From assembly GCA_010093605.1 (NCBI GenBank), contig MU004200.1:68155-132154 (forward strand): a stretch of DNA of 64,000 nt, written 5' to 3'. Shown here piece after piece: positions 1 to 12,000 of this stretch. Below the pieces are notes generated by a model. It was given only the letters and a program-made list of their open reading frames with translations, was not told where the DNA came from and did no database searches. Position numbers and translations under genes: made by a program. The stretch comes from Lophium mytilinum. Its lineage: Eukaryota > Ascomycota > Dothideomycetes > Mytilinidiales > Mytilinidiaceae. Numbering within the stretch: the stretch's first letter is position 1; each line of letters opens with the position of its first letter.

Positions 1-2268
1 ACTGACCAGAATATCGCCCTGCTCCCACTCGAATCGCAGCGTCACGCGGCGGTCATACAGCAGCGCATTCACCACGTCGCTGATCTTTTGCGAGTCGTTC
101 TCGATAGTTATTGCGCACGCAGAGAATTTCGTGTTACTTGCAGGCCACGGCTCATGCCAGCGTACGCACGGCGTGCCGTGGACGGGGTGGCGGACGACGA
201 GGGGTAGGTTTGAGAGGTTGCTGTCCCAGAAGCCGTCGGTGACCATGCGCCAGCGGACGGCTTCGAGGCGGGCGAGGGTGTAGGGGGGCGGGAGGTGCTT
301 GAAGAAGAGGCGTGAGGAGGCGAAGAGGGTGTGTCCGGTGCCTTTTGGGGCGGTTGCGATGCAGGTGAAGTATTGGAATCTGAAACGAATGAGCCGTCTG
401 TGGAGTGTAGATGGGTATAGGAGTGAGAAACAGAAAGCTAGTTAACACTCACTTAGGTGGCTTCTGCACTTTGATTTCCTTCCCATCTGCGTCAAGCATA
501 TCGTTCCCGTTCCCGTCTTTCTGCGTCACAAACTTGAAGACACCGTCGTAATGCATGGCCAACGCCTCGGAGCTGGTAACGTTGTTTCCCAGCTTGTCCT
601 TGCGCCCGCTGTCCTTGACCTCTTGCAGAATCCCAAACGTCCACGGCTGTACCTCCCCCAGCTCGTGGGCACGGCTTATGAAGAGCTCGCGATTCGTCGT
701 CTCCGCAAAGCCACGCAGCACCACTAGGGCCTGCATTTCCGCCAGTCTTCTTATTTTCTTGGCGTCGACATCGCGGAATGATGGTTTTGCGCCAGAAGCG
801 TCCGGGATCCCGTGGATGATTAGTCCGCAGGGGTAAAGATACTCGAACTTCACGTTCGTCGTGCCGAAGTCGTATAGACGCGACTTCTCGCGGTAGTAAT
901 AAGGACGTCTGTCTCGATACATTAGTTCGTGCGTGTCGCGGACTTCGTCGGCGTGTACAGTGCGAAAAGACCCATCTAGGCCAACGGCGATGCTAGAGTG
1001 CCACGGCGTCATGATCTGACCCCCATCTGGCGGAGGGATGAGGGGAATCGTGAGCTTGGTTTCACCGATGGAGGGATGGATGGAAAGGCGAACGTGGTTG
1101 GCGCACTTGGAGGAAATGGCAGCAGCAAAAGCCTGCGACGAGTATCAGTCGCGCATTGATGAAGGAGATGAACGAAGGGGCAATATTAGCATTTTGGGTT
1201 GGAACGAGGACTTACCTTGCCACGAAAAATCATCTTCAACGCCAACTCCTCAATCGCTCTCTTGAACCGCTTGTTCGGGCTCTTTTCATCCACCATCAAC
1301 TTCGCTAGCCTGCTGTTCGCTAGATCCTTGGTCAAGAACTTGATGTACCCCTTGTATGTCATGCATATATCCTTATCGCTTTTCACAGCGTCTCTGCTAT
1401 TAAAATCGACCGGCCCGAACTTCGCCATCAGTTCTCGACGGTAGCAACCAGCATGCGCCAGATACTCCTCTCTCGTGAGATCCGCATTAGTATCCTCGTG
1501 TGTTCCCAGAATGTCAACCACACGAAGAGTGGTGAGGTGAGTCAGATTCTTCGCCTTGATGATATCGCGCACCGCAGCCGAGTACTCCCAAACAACACTG
1601 TCCTCAACGCCCATGAGATCATTGTATACGAGCCCGTCGGACGTGATGGCCACAGTCGCCCCGTGCTCATATACCTCCCGGATGCTCTCACACAGCCCGT
1701 TCAGGTGCATCAGCGCTAGCTCTTCTCCTAGATCTGGAAGCGAGCCTAGGACCTTGTCGACACGGTTCGGGCTTTTAAATGGGAATGCGGGCAGCACCAT
1801 TCGTACCGGCTCGTTGTTCTTGACATACTTCTCGACGAAGGGGAGGAATTTTGCTTTGCCCGCCCATGGGATCTCGGAGGAATTACTGTTTTGGCCATAC
1901 TGCTGGATGATTTCGAGAATGCGGAGCGCGAGCTTGGCGGAGGGGCTGTCGAGGTCCAAGGTAATGGTAGCCTCGGCGAGAGAAGGGGTGCCAGGCGCGC
2001 TAATGTTGGGTGTGGGGAGAAGACCTATGCTTTTGAAACTAGGCGCAGAAGGAACGTGGTCGATGGTAGCTTTGTGGATGCTCATCAGCGTCTGATTTTG
2101 GGATGAGACGAGTGGCGACGGCGGGCTAGGAGAGAAACGAGGCGAAGGGCTGAGGTGTTGGAGATGAAGGGAGAGGGCATCGACGCGCTGCTCGAGAGGA
2201 GAGAAGCGAAGCTCTTCTGTTGTTGGATATGGCTGAGAAGCGTCAAGTTGGGGGATGGTGACTGCCAT
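1..2268 (-). CDS. Isocyanide synthase-dioxygenase fusion (DIT1/PvcA + TauD), 3' end cut by window edge
   Basis: Three exons read 2268-1216, 1132-453 and 379 to beyond base 1, giving at least 704 residues with both introns in frame. The N-terminal ~430 residues match the DIT1/PvcA isocyanide synthase family: PAFPFKSPN, then ITSDGLVYNDL, then the VRLSIHPS and MTPWHSSIAV blocks. Isocyanide synthases convert an amino acid amine to an isonitrile. From about residue 455 the chain becomes a TauD-type Fe(II)/2-oxoglutarate dioxygenase: VVLRGF, the HxD iron ligands at H545 and D547 (AMHYDGVFK), and WEQGDILVS at the edge. The distal iron histidine must lie outside the window. The fusion order is that of fungal ICS-dioxygenase enzymes such as XanB of Aspergillus fumigatus (from memory). 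The ~60 N-terminal residues are Ser/Pro-rich and probably disordered. Product and substrate amino acid cannot be told from sequence. Cluster partners, if any, would lie to the left. Confidence 0.92.
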
Positions 2269-3189
2269 TGCTATGTGTGCTACGTGACGGTGGTTTCTTG
2301 ATTAAGAAGGACTAGAAGTGAGAGCTGCGGTCAAATTGCAACTTTTTAAACTCTCGTTGAGGCTAGAGTAGGAAAGACTGTCGAAAAGATACGATGAAAG
2401 AGAGCCTTGCAGTGTTTAGTGTCGGAGCAGATGGGGAGGGAAAGGTAATAAATACCGTAGATTCTAGTACTAAAAGCCTTAGGTAGCGTACCTCACCTAC
2501 CTCACGATCTGACCCTTGCATGACTGTACACGACACTATGCTTCTTTGCGGGCCTACTCTTTTATCTGAATTGGTTGATTACCTGACGTTACCTGACGAC
2601 CTCTCTGGCCGGGCCGTGCTACTCACGGTGCACTAGCGCCTATTTGTCCATGTAGTAAGATGATCTTAGCTATGCTCTTATGACGAAATTACAAGTCGCT
2701 TCCTCTCTTCCTTTCACACCTTAGGAAAACAAGATCCCTTACAGGCGACATGAGAAGCTAAATTTGGTGAGACAAGAAAGGTAATGTGATGGTTGAGCAC
2801 GCAATGGATTAGACTCCATGACAGCTTAGTGCGAAGCCTAGATGATCACTGAGTGTAGCTCTTCCATTTACACTTCCTCTCTTACATAATTAATACTTAT
2901 GTTTCATCCCTTTACGTTGTTGCGAATGACCGAGGACGACATTAATATCGACCAGAAAGAAGAAGGGAGCAATGAGAGATGGTAGACTAAGAATACCATT
3001 GAAGCAAAGCGCCACGCTAATAATGCGACTTTTGTTACTGATATGGATTCTGACGAAGCGCTGAAGCAGAAATATGAACATCTGGAGATATCTGTACAGT
3101 ATGAGCAACCTACATCACCTACCCATCACCCACCCCCTTTTTCACACCACCTCACACCATCTCACCAACTTCAAGCTCAACGCTCACGC
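2269..3189. other. Intergenic, promoter side of the isocyanide synthase gene
   Basis: This gap of about 920 bp lies upstream of the isocyanide synthase start and downstream of the GPI-protein gene. Only short overlapping open frames occur, with no recognisable domain. I see no clear TATA box or repeat. Confidence 0.5.
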
Positions 3190-3782
3190 TCAAACAACCA
3201 TCATAACCCCAGCACCGACCAACCCCGCGGCACCCCACGCCCCCAACCTCGCCGCGGCGCCCGTATTCGTCGCAACCGCCGCAGCTGCCGTCCCCGTCGC
3301 CTTACCCGTCGTCTTCGTCGTCCCAGTCGCCGCCGCACCAGTCGCCGTCGCACCAGTCGCCGTAGCGATGCCACCCGTCAGGCTGGACAGCAGGCCGTCG
3401 AGCGAGGACTGGACCTGGTCGATGGACTTGAAGGGGAAGGCTGGTGCGGTGCCTGAAAATCACCTGTTAGCCCAGTTCCTCACATGTCTTTGATTGCTGG
3501 CTGCAGCGTGAAATGCGTACCTCCCAAGAGACTCTGGCTCGGGTCCTTGCATACGGGCACGTTTTGCAGCGTGGTGCAGGTGTCGCCCTCGGAGCAGCAC
3601 CAGCCGTTGTTGCAATCGACGTAGTTTTCGCCGCAGAGGAGGGTGGGGTCGACATCGATGCGGGGGAGAAGGGCGTTGGATCGCTCCGGGGAGTGGACGC
3701 GGCGGTATTGGCGCGCGGGACGGTCGGCGAGGGCGGTGGTGGTAATGGCGAGGAGGGTGAGGAGTGGAGTTGAGAAATGCAT
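3190..3782 (-). CDS. Small secreted six-cysteine protein, probably GPI-anchored
   Basis: Two exons (3782-3521 and 3452-3190) encode 174 residues. The start gives a good signal peptide (MHFSTPLLTLLAITTTALA). A compact module of six cysteines follows at about residues 54-80, with the pattern C-x6-C-x4-CC-x5-C-x8-C and the core NNGWCCSEGDTC. Similar short modules occur in fungal wall and surface proteins. After it comes a long Ala/Thr/Gly stretch (residues ~115-150) and a hydrophobic C-terminus (LGAWGAAGLVGAGVMMVV). That combination is the classical layout for GPI anchoring at the plasma membrane or wall. No catalytic motif is visible. The 68-bp intron has donor GTACGC and acceptor TTTTCAG. It could be a wall structural protein or an effector-like surface protein; the sequence does not decide. 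Confidence 0.82.
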
Positions 3783-5762
3783 GTTGTAGGTAATATGAGT
3801 TAGGAGGGTGATAGGTAAACGGATCCGGTTGGAGAGTATTGATATGTTTGTTTTAAAGAGTGTTGAGATTTGAGTGAGTGGACGAACGAATGGAAGGACC
3901 GAATGAATCAAGCAATGAATGTGTGAGTGCAGAAACGGTGAACTATAGCCTGAAAGGCGTGTAAAGGACGGAGGGTGTATGTATATGAGAGGTGTATGAA
4001 GGGGAAATGCGTCAGACTTAGATGTCGCGCGCAAACCTCAAACATGGGCGGCCCACGACGGTATCAAATAGAGCTCGAATCCTTTCAGCCCACCGTTCCG
4101 CATCCTTCCTGCCTAAAGTAGCACTCGGTTGCACCAGCTGGGGGCGTGAGTCGTAGTATGGCCGTGTTCATGTCAGCGAACGGGAAAATCCTTCGTGAAG
4201 TCGTCCCGCGGTGTCGTCAAGTCTGACGCTCGACCGCCCTGACGGCCCTGGCAGGCACATCTCTAATTAAACTCAAGTGCTAAGCTCTTTAAGCCCCCTG
4301 TTTCAGCTTGGCGCGCTGCCTAAGATGGGATAGCGTTATGCAAGGGGCATGTTTGGGTCGTTGTGAGAGGTGGAAGCGACCCGCCATTGCATCGGGGGCT
4401 GAAGCGTGCACGGATGACGACCTGTGTCCCGGAGTGGCCGGAGAGTACATAAGGAACGGGAAGGTCTGCTGTTGGCTGATTGTTGATGGCTGATGATGAG
4501 ACGCAGCGGTTCGGCTTGCCGTGTGAGGATTCGGCTGGCGTTTCATAGATTATGGGGATGGTAGCCGGGCGAGTTCTCTCTGCTACATCCCGCACTTTCG
4601 CCCCCAGATCATTATGTTGTGAGAACTCAGCTCATCCAAATCTGAGACGAACACAATAAGCCCGGAAACGAAAAGGCTATCAAGCTCCCGCTCGGTATTC
4701 GCCTCTCTCCTCATCGACGGAGTGGGTCTAGAGATCATCTTTATTCAGTGTGTTCAAGCTACATGTAGAGTGATTATTTACCAGAAGATACATCCAGAGT
4801 ATGAGAATGTTGTGCCTCGGGTTTTAAGTTTTCTGTGCAACTCGTACACCCGCGGCACTACTTTAGTACTTTAGAGCCAGGGAGCCCTCTACTAAATGTC
4901 AGGATTCTTAGGCATATACGACGTAAAAGATTTTATGCCCTGGTCGATCACCAACTAGCATGCCTTCACACATTAAGCAAACATGTAGTATCAGGTGTAT
5001 AAAGATTCTTTCTTCTGGGATGAAGTATAGGGAGCACGTGTGTCAGGGAGTAGCGGTGAGGGCGGGCTACGGCAGGCACGTGTTACCTCTTGTATATAGC
5101 CTCACCTTCCTCCAGACCTCTCTCTCTCCTACACTCATCAATCATTCATCCAATACATCACGTACACGGCCTACAGCTCCTTGTTCCGTGACAACGTGGC
5201 CATATCTTTCGCCCTCCCAGCCTACTCACATTCCACCCTCAGGATTCAATTACACTGTGAGAGACGGAAATTTGACATTGTCCGCACAGCATGTGGCTAG
5301 TCCTTCTCATAGAGCTACGAAGATTTCACAGACTTTTTGAGGCAGATCACTGCTCGGCAATCACATCAGTCCATCAATGCATTTCGTTAACTTGATTGAC
5401 TTCATCTTGGAGGAAACACTGTGTATTCACCTAGGGAATATATCTATACATGCACCTCCACGTTGTCGCCGCAAAACTTTCATAGATCTAGCCCTTCAGG
5501 CGCAACCTTGACTACCACCCCAGAAGATAGCCTTCCGCATATGGCGGTTTCCACGGATACCGATAAGAACATTCGGTCGCGAAGTGTGGCCGGCTTGACT
5601 GGTTCATCAGCAATCTGTCTGACTATCTTGTGCTAAGGGTCTTGGAGTTTGCAAAGGAGAGTGGGGTTATGGACGTTGATGCTATGACAGGGCCGTTGTG
5701 CAATGGAGTGTCAAGGAGACAGAGGAAGCAGGGAGCAGAATAGTGTTGTTGTCTCATTATTC
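3783..5762. other. Intergenic, no gene recognised
   Basis: This stretch of about 2 kb lies between the GPI-protein start and the end of the EI24-like gene. Short open frames on both strands overlap each other and show no domain or conserved motif. No repeat or RNA gene was seen. Confidence 0.45.
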
Positions 5763-6775
5763 TCACTCTGCCTTCTTAGCCTGGTCGCGCAGGTTGGGAG
5801 CTGTGGACTTCGACTCCTCCAGATCAGCCGCCCAGAGCGCTGCGCCGACGGTGTTTGTGAAGGCGAAGAAGATGCCGGCGAATGGAACCATCTCAAGGAG
5901 TAGGGCGACGACGCCGAAACTGGATAAATGTTAGTATTTTCTTTCTCGACCGACATCGGAGGTTTGGACTGACGCTGTATATGCCGCCTTCTTCTCCTCG
6001 ATATATCTGTTACGCTCGCTTTTGCTCATTTCCTTCAGCTGGAAGTATCGCGCGTGGGCGGCAGGGCCAGTCTTGCGTCCCTGGAGTGCGACAAAGATCA
6101 CGGTTCCAACGACAGGAATGAAGTTGAGTGGGAGGTAGAGGAAGTAGCGGATGATGGCAGCCGGGGTGAAGCGTTGGAAAGGCTTTTTGGCGAGTTTGCC
6201 GAGCTTGGAGATGGGATCGGATCCATTCCCAGCGTTGATATGGCGCCCATCGGAGACTAGGACAGTCTTGTCGCGGGCGACGAGGGTCTACACATAATGT
6301 TAGAAAGGTGTCTCTACAAGAGTTGGGTTGCCCAGAGGGGCGTCCGGGACCAGGACGTACGCCATCGAAGGTGTCAATGAGTACTTCATCGATCAGGAAG
6401 TTCTTGCTCAGGATTGAGATGATGGTCGAGGACTCGCTTAGGACAAGAAGAACGGTCGTCACGGCGGCAAGGGGACCGTTGAACAGAGCGAGGACTGCAG
6501 CTTGTGGGATATAGGTGACAACAAACATGGCGATCGTAACCCCCAGTCCAAGCGTCATCGTGGGCACGAGCTTGGAAGCTAGAGGCTTCCATAGATCACG
6601 ATGAGTGAGGAAGTAGAGTATGCCCTGAATAGTGTCAGCAATAATTTACCATTAAGAGTCAGGCGGAGTATACCCTCAGCGGGTAGAAGTAGGCACGAGA
6701 CTGCACCGCCTCTGTTGCGAGGGTTCGGACGCGCTGGGCCTCCTCGATGGCGGTCTGTTTGACTTTCTCCGACAT
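5763..6775 (-). CDS. EI24-domain multi-pass membrane protein (Rrt8/Lds-like)
   Basis: Four exons (6775-6674, 6624-6361, 6287-5974, 5919-5763) give 278 residues. Introns are 49, 73 and 54 bp and all close in frame. After a short soluble N-terminus the phrase YPLRGILYFLTHRDLWKPL introduces the membrane part. Hydrophobic segments follow at about residues 55-105, 170-200 and 220-255 (ending FGVVALLLEMVPFAGIFFAF). This is the arrangement of the EI24 family, which in fungi includes the yeast outer spore wall / lipid droplet proteins Rrt8, Lds1 and Lds2. In those proteins the role is linked to lipid droplets and spore wall formation. The biochemical activity is unknown. The C-terminus is charged (DQAKKAE). 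The family assignment is from motif memory and is fairly firm; localisation is inference. Confidence 0.82.
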
Positions 6776-7693
6776 GATTGAATATAGCAATGGCCGTTGA
6801 GTGAGGTGTTTCGTAGGGAGGGAGGGGTTGAAGGTTTGGAGATGGTGTTTACGCGCAGTCACATTTTTCGACGTTTGCGACGGACGTCATCGAAAACGGC
6901 CAGGTCACGAGCAGCCCACCAGCCCACCTTCCACCCCTCCACACTCCAGCTGCAGAACTCGTCCAGCTCTGGACTCGTGTGCCGCCCGCCGGCAACGGGA
7001 GCATCGTCCAGGAACTCCCGATCGACCGATATCCGCGTTGATGTTGCACTGCCTGCCCGGCCAACGCATCTCGATATTGAGTCCCGCATACGTCAGGTGC
7101 CAAAGCGGCGGCTCGGCGGCGTCATGATGGAATTTGCTGATGGGAATGCTGTCAGCTGCAACTTCCCGGTTTCATGTGGCTGGAGAATGCCCCGCTCGAA
7201 ACCTGGAATGCAGGTGTGCAGGCGATGACCGCGCCACGCCATGGTCCCGATTAATTGTCTTCGGTTTGTCTCACAGGGCGTCCAAACCAGTCCCTAAGGG
7301 AAGGGATGGCCCTTGGTCACCCCGCAATGACGCAGGAACTGTGGCGCTCGCACCGCCACGGGTATATCTTTTGCCGCTTTCGGACGCGACCCCATTCTAT
7401 TCCAACTTCATCTGTGGCGCGCGCCCAAACTCTTCCTTGAAACGCCTCGTGTCGTGATCCTCCCAGACAAAGGAGCAATTTAGCGTCGAGTGATTTTACG
7501 TCAATGCAACTCGTCGAGGCTCGCAATTGGTGGTATGCAGTGAGAGCGGGCGTACCGGGTGCGTACCTGCCTGCTACCAACGCTCTTTCCTGCCTCCAGG
7601 GCTTGTATCACACCATTTGCGGTCGAAATGTTCCACAGCCTGTGCAGCGGCTTCCCGAAGGCCGCTTTAGGCTCCAGGCGGCTGCTTCCAGCG
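6776..7693. other. Intergenic between divergent genes
   Basis: The EI24-like gene points left and the repeat-protein gene points right, so this is shared upstream DNA. Several short open frames overlap on both strands, which suggests none is real. It ends at the CRE described separately. Confidence 0.45.
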
Positions 7694-7701
7694 TGACGTC
7701 A
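7694..7701. promoter_or_regulatory. CRE palindrome (ATF/CREB-type bZIP site)
   Basis: The full 8-bp palindrome TGACGTCA lies 169 bp before the start codon of the repeat-protein gene and about 30 bp before its TATA box. In fungi this is the consensus for Atf1/AtfA-type bZIP factors, which act in stress and spore programmes. Binding here is inferred from position and sequence only. Confidence 0.6.
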
Positions 7702-7730
7702 GGGCGAGTTTGAATCTTTCTTTCCTCGTC

Positions 7731-7737
7731 TATATAA
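7731..7737 (+). promoter_or_regulatory. TATA box of repeat-protein gene
   Basis: TATATAA is followed by a leader of about 120 nt rich in C and T (repeated CTCC, CACC and CAATC), typical of highly expressed fungal genes. It sits 132 bp before the ATG at 7863. Confidence 0.6.
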
Positions 7738-7862
7738 CACCGTCTGCTCTGCTCCTCCAATTCCTCCACACCACCCTCAAACACTTCTCTCCCACCATCC
7801 ACTACCAATCCAATCCACTCAATCAACTTCTCCAATCAACCTCACCTCAATCAACCGCAGTC

Positions 7863-9086
7863 ATGCCAGTCATTGAACAGATCAAGAACAAGGTCGAGAA
7901 CATCCTGCACAAGGACTCCAACACCACCGGCACGACTGGCACGACTGGCACCACAGGTACGCACACCGGCGCGACCGGCTCGCATACCAACACCGGCGTC
8001 GGCCACTCTGCCAACAATGAGCACGGCAGCCTGCTAGACCCCACTGGCCGTACCGGAGAGACGACATACGGCAACACTGGCCATGCCACCGCTGGCACTC
8101 ACACCGGCACTCACGCTGGCACCCATACCGGCACTCACACCGGCGCTCACACCCACTCTGCCAACAATGGCCCGCACGACTCTGGCGTTGCGAACAAGGT
8201 CGACCCTCGCGTTGACTCGACGACCGGCACTCACTCCGGTGCGACTGGAGGCCACGTCAACCAGGGCTTGACCGGCCACTCCACCGCCACAGGAGCTCCT
8301 CACAATAGCCATGCCGCAAACACCATCGATCCCACGGTGAATACCGGCCACTCGACTACCCACTCCGGAGGCTTGACTGGAAATACCCATTCCGGCGGCC
8401 TGACTGGCAACAGCGCCGCGCACACTTCCAATACTGCGAACAACGGTCCTCACAAGATTCCTATCGCGAACAAGCTCGATCCCCGCGTTGACTCCACGAC
8501 CGGAGAGTACTCGTCAAACACTCACAACACCGGCGCTACCACGGGAGGCTACGACGGCACCCACTCCGGCGGCCTGACGGGAGGCAACACTCACACTGGC
8601 ACTCACACCGGCACTCACACTCATACCGCCAACAACGGCCCGCACGATTCCGCCCTGGGCAACAAGGCCGATCCTCGCGTCGACTCGACGACTGCTGGCT
8701 ACGGCAACACCCATACAGGAACGACAGGTGGTCTTACCGGCCATCAAGGCACCACTGGGGGTCTTACCGGCCACCAAGGCACCACTGGAGGTCACACCGG
8801 CCACTCAGGTACGACTGGAGGTTTGACTGGCAACTCAGGCACCACGGGCGGTCTTACCGGTCACTCCACCACCACCCACGGTGCTGCAACCCACGGCCAC
8901 ACCGCTGGCGCGCCGCAGTACAGCAATGAGCTCCCCGGCCCGGCAGCCAACACCGCCGGCCCGCACAAGTCGGACTTACTCAACAAGGCTGACCCTCGCG
9001 TCGACGCCGATCTTGATGGCTCCAAAACCATCGGCGGCAACAAGACTTACGCTGCTGGTCAGTCTGGTCAGTCTGGACAGTACTAG
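7863..9086 (+). CDS. Thr/Gly/His-rich repeat protein with DPRVDS motifs
   Basis: One uninterrupted exon encodes 407 residues. The start at 7863 is chosen because it follows the TATA box and leader; the open frame extends upstream but has no better ATG. Residues 1-20 form a charged amphipathic helix (MPVIEQIKNKVENILHKDSN). The rest is low complexity: THTG, GLTGH and TTGG units in tandem. A longer module recurs four or five times, with the core ANNGPH followed by (A/G)NK-x-DPRVDSTT and degenerate copies at each end. There is no Cys, no signal peptide and no membrane segment. Proteins with this GPH...NKxDPRVD module are widespread, uncharacterised and strain-variable in moulds. The high hydrophilicity recalls LEA-like or conidial stress proteins, which would fit the CRE, but that is inference. 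Codons are strongly C-ending, suggesting high expression. Confidence 0.85.
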   Translation: MPVIEQIKNKVENILHKDSNTTGTTGTTGTTGTHTGATGSHTNTGVGHSANNEHGSLLDPTGRTGETTYGNTGHATAGTHTGTHAGTHTGTHTGAHTHSANNGPHDSGVANKVDPRVDSTTGTHSGATGGHVNQGLTGHSTATGAPHNSHAANTIDPTVNTGHSTTHSGGLTGNTHSGGLTGNSAAHTSNTANNGPHKIPIANKLDPRVDSTTGEYSSNTHNTGATTGGYDGTHSGGLTGGNTHTGTHTGTHTHTANNGPHDSALGNKADPRVDSTTAGYGNTHTGTTGGLTGHQGTTGGLTGHQGTTGGHTGHSGTTGGLTGNSGTTGGLTGHSTTTHGAATHGHTAGAPQYSNELPGPAANTAGPHKSDLLNKADPRVDADLDGSKTIGGNKTYAAGQSGQSGQY

Positions 9087-12000
9087 GTTGTTGGCCAGTT
9101 CTGACTCATGATCATTTCTTTACTCTTTCTCATGACATTGATGATATCGGGATGGGATTCTCGGATGCTTCCTGCTACGGCAGAAGATGCGGATAACGCA
9201 TTGTATTAGTAGTACCAATCAGAACGATTCTGAAAACACATCTCTTGCTTCCGATTCGTGCTGTGAATAATCATGTTGAAATGTCCTTTGATCAACATCA
9301 TTCGAAGATCTACTAACGAAGCTGTACATGGTCGATTCGCTAATTATTCTTTTCCTCAATCACCTATCTCGAGTATGTACTCATACTTTGCTTGACATTC
9401 ACCCAGTGGAGCAGAGTTATCAGTGAACTACGACACCAAGTAGCTACTCTCGGCGTCAAATCTTTGACTTTTTCGTTCCCTCCCCCCTTGTTTCAACGTC
9501 GTGCTCGGTTACCATTTTCAGACAATGTCTTGACCTCTTCACGTAAAGCCAGCCGCAATAACAAACTGCCTGAGTACCAGCATGTGTGCCCTAGCAAGCA
9601 TTAACCCCCCCTTTCTTACCCGCCTCTCGACTCCCAAACACGTGTCCTTCACGTGACGTATAAGACATATGCTTTTCACACCGCTTACTACAACTACGCA
9701 CAAGTCAATACTTAGAAAGCAGAACTAGGCATAGAGCATATCTAGACCGGCCCTCTCCCTATACAACACCATTCCCAACCCCCTCTCATCAGCACCTCTC
9801 ATCACTACGTCTCATCACCACCTCGCCCCCCGCCGCATTCCACCCCTTTCCCAATCCCCACAATCTCACCCGCTCTCCGATACCTCCACAGCAGGAGCGT
9901 GAGCCAGTTGCACTATCCCTGACGTCGGAGTTCCGGTAACTGACGGTAACAGGATCAGGAGAACCGCTTGGGAAGCCCGTGATGCGCGGCGCCTCTGCTG
10001 CCGTTTCTGCCGCCCTGGTCCGACGTCCGAGCTCCACGGTGGAAGAGGAGGGGCCGATGATGACGGAGATTGTGGGAGGTGAGCGGGTAGGATGGGAGTA
10101 GCAGTAGGGGTAGGGGTAGGGGCGAGTTGGTCGTTTGGACTGCGTGGTTGGGAGGAGTTGAGGCAAGGAGTGTTGTGTTCAGGGGTTTGTTTAAGGGGGG
10201 TGTTTGGGTCCTGGAAAGGGGTTGTTTGAGGATGGTGTTTGGTTTCTAGAAAGGGGTTGTTTGGTGATGTGTGAGGTTGGTGAAGGAAAGGGATTTGAGA
10301 GGCGTGAGTTGGCGCATTTGGACGTTGTCTTTGCTGAGGGAAGGGGGGTAGCGAGCTGGAATGTTCGCACGGGTTGGGGAGGGTGAGGGAGGTGTGAGTT
10401 GGTGGCGCTGGAGCTGTGGAGAGTGGTGTGAAGTTAGTGAGACTGAGTTAGCCTAGAACGGTAGAGGTGTCTCTGGACATAAAAAGATTAGCACGTTTAA
10501 GTTAGTTTAACAGGGTTCGTATTGTGAAGTTAAATGGGAAGCGTCTGGTGTAACAGAAAGCATGCTTGTTAGCAGCGGAGTTTGACCCAGAGAGCGACAA
10601 AGGTCAATCCCGCGCACGACGGTATCGACACAGAAACGGCAATGCTGCTTATTAGTTGCTGTAATAGGAAAAGGATGAATTCTCACTAACCAAAAACCGT
10701 TCTAAGTACGCCAGTTTTAGTCCAAGACGGTGAGAAGCCTTCCGCGCTTTATGCTACTGTCACCCTGATCGTTGCAAGCTCATCATCACCTGCCAAGTAC
10801 ATAGATCCAATCCTCAAAAGTGGGATATGCATGAGGTGTTGTCCGGATATAAACACAAGCCCTACTGCTTAAGTAAGATGACTACTCATATCCACTTCTT
10901 CATGATCGACGGCTCTCGTTAACAACACATATGACTAAAAATGCAGATATATATATTCCAGGAAACATGGACTCTGATTGGTGGAATTGTATACCTCGAA
11001 AGTACGTACATGCGGCCGACGCGCTAGGCGGGACGAGTTGCAGCTGCATATGCGTTCTCGGCACCATTGTTGAAGCCTTGGGGGCGGAGACGTGGCAGTG
11101 GTGTGCGAGCGGGGCGTTCTTCACCGGTGTCGACTTGGTAATTTCGGATGTGCAAGCGAGCAGCAGATTGAGCAAGTAATGATGCAACTCTGCCACACGA
11201 TGCTGGGTGGGCTATCCATCACATGGACACTCGACTCTACTGACGGGATAACGGTACCTAAAGTAGAACCCATGCGTAGTCTGAGTGAGATGTGGGGCAG
11301 CTTGATTCAGTTTGCGGAAAGTGTGGCGAGTTTAATATTCAAATTATCTGCTTGGATGAGCAGTGGGCTCAGAATTGCTCTAGAGCTGAGATGAGGCTGA
11401 CTCTTACGCACCGCCACATTGAAGTAGAGCAGCTTATTCCCGTCGCTCAGACCCATGGGCGATACGCGTTGCATTGCCTGGGTCAGATTGAGATCTTAGT
11501 CAGACTGCAGCCACTGTGGCCATGTAACTGCGGAAGAGCTTCCAGAAGCGTATGCATGCATCCTGGTTTGGAATGAAGTTCTAAAACAGTGGACGTGTTG
11601 TACTAATATCTTTGCAGTGGACAGTGTTAGAATAGAAGAAAGCAGTCCAGGCGCCCTATTTTTGGCTGCTCGGAAATGCGAAAGCGCCACGCAGCACTGA
11701 GAGACGCTCACAATTCCCGCATCGGCAACGGGCTGAAGCTGTTAAATTTGGTGACCTCCTCTATTCAGGTAGTTGGGCAAAGCGAAGTCCAAATAAACTT
11801 CTCCCACAGGCTGCGGTGGTTGCGGTTGAACGATTGTAACCCGTGCTTGCTGCGGGCGTGGTCGTCGATTGGCTCTCTAAGATGGGGTCTACCTTGCCAA
11901 GACGTGATTTGGGCAGGGCTGTGCTATACATAGAAATTTATCAAGCACCTGTTTAGGAATGGTGCGAGATGCTTCAAATGACAACGTGAAAGCTCGGCTA

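Noticed and set aside
3043-3493. Two plus-strand frames of about 138 codons, Ala/Val/Pro- or Arg-rich
   Set aside because: They are antisense to the last exon of the GPI-protein gene, whose repetitive Ala/Thr codons keep other frames open.
7847-9043. Several minus-strand frames opposite the DPRVDS repeat protein
   Set aside because: Shadow frames caused by the repetitive, C-ending codons of the real gene; no signal or domain.
10104-10122. Telomere-like TAGGGG repeats
   Set aside because: Only three short units, internal, and not the usual TTAGGG fungal repeat.
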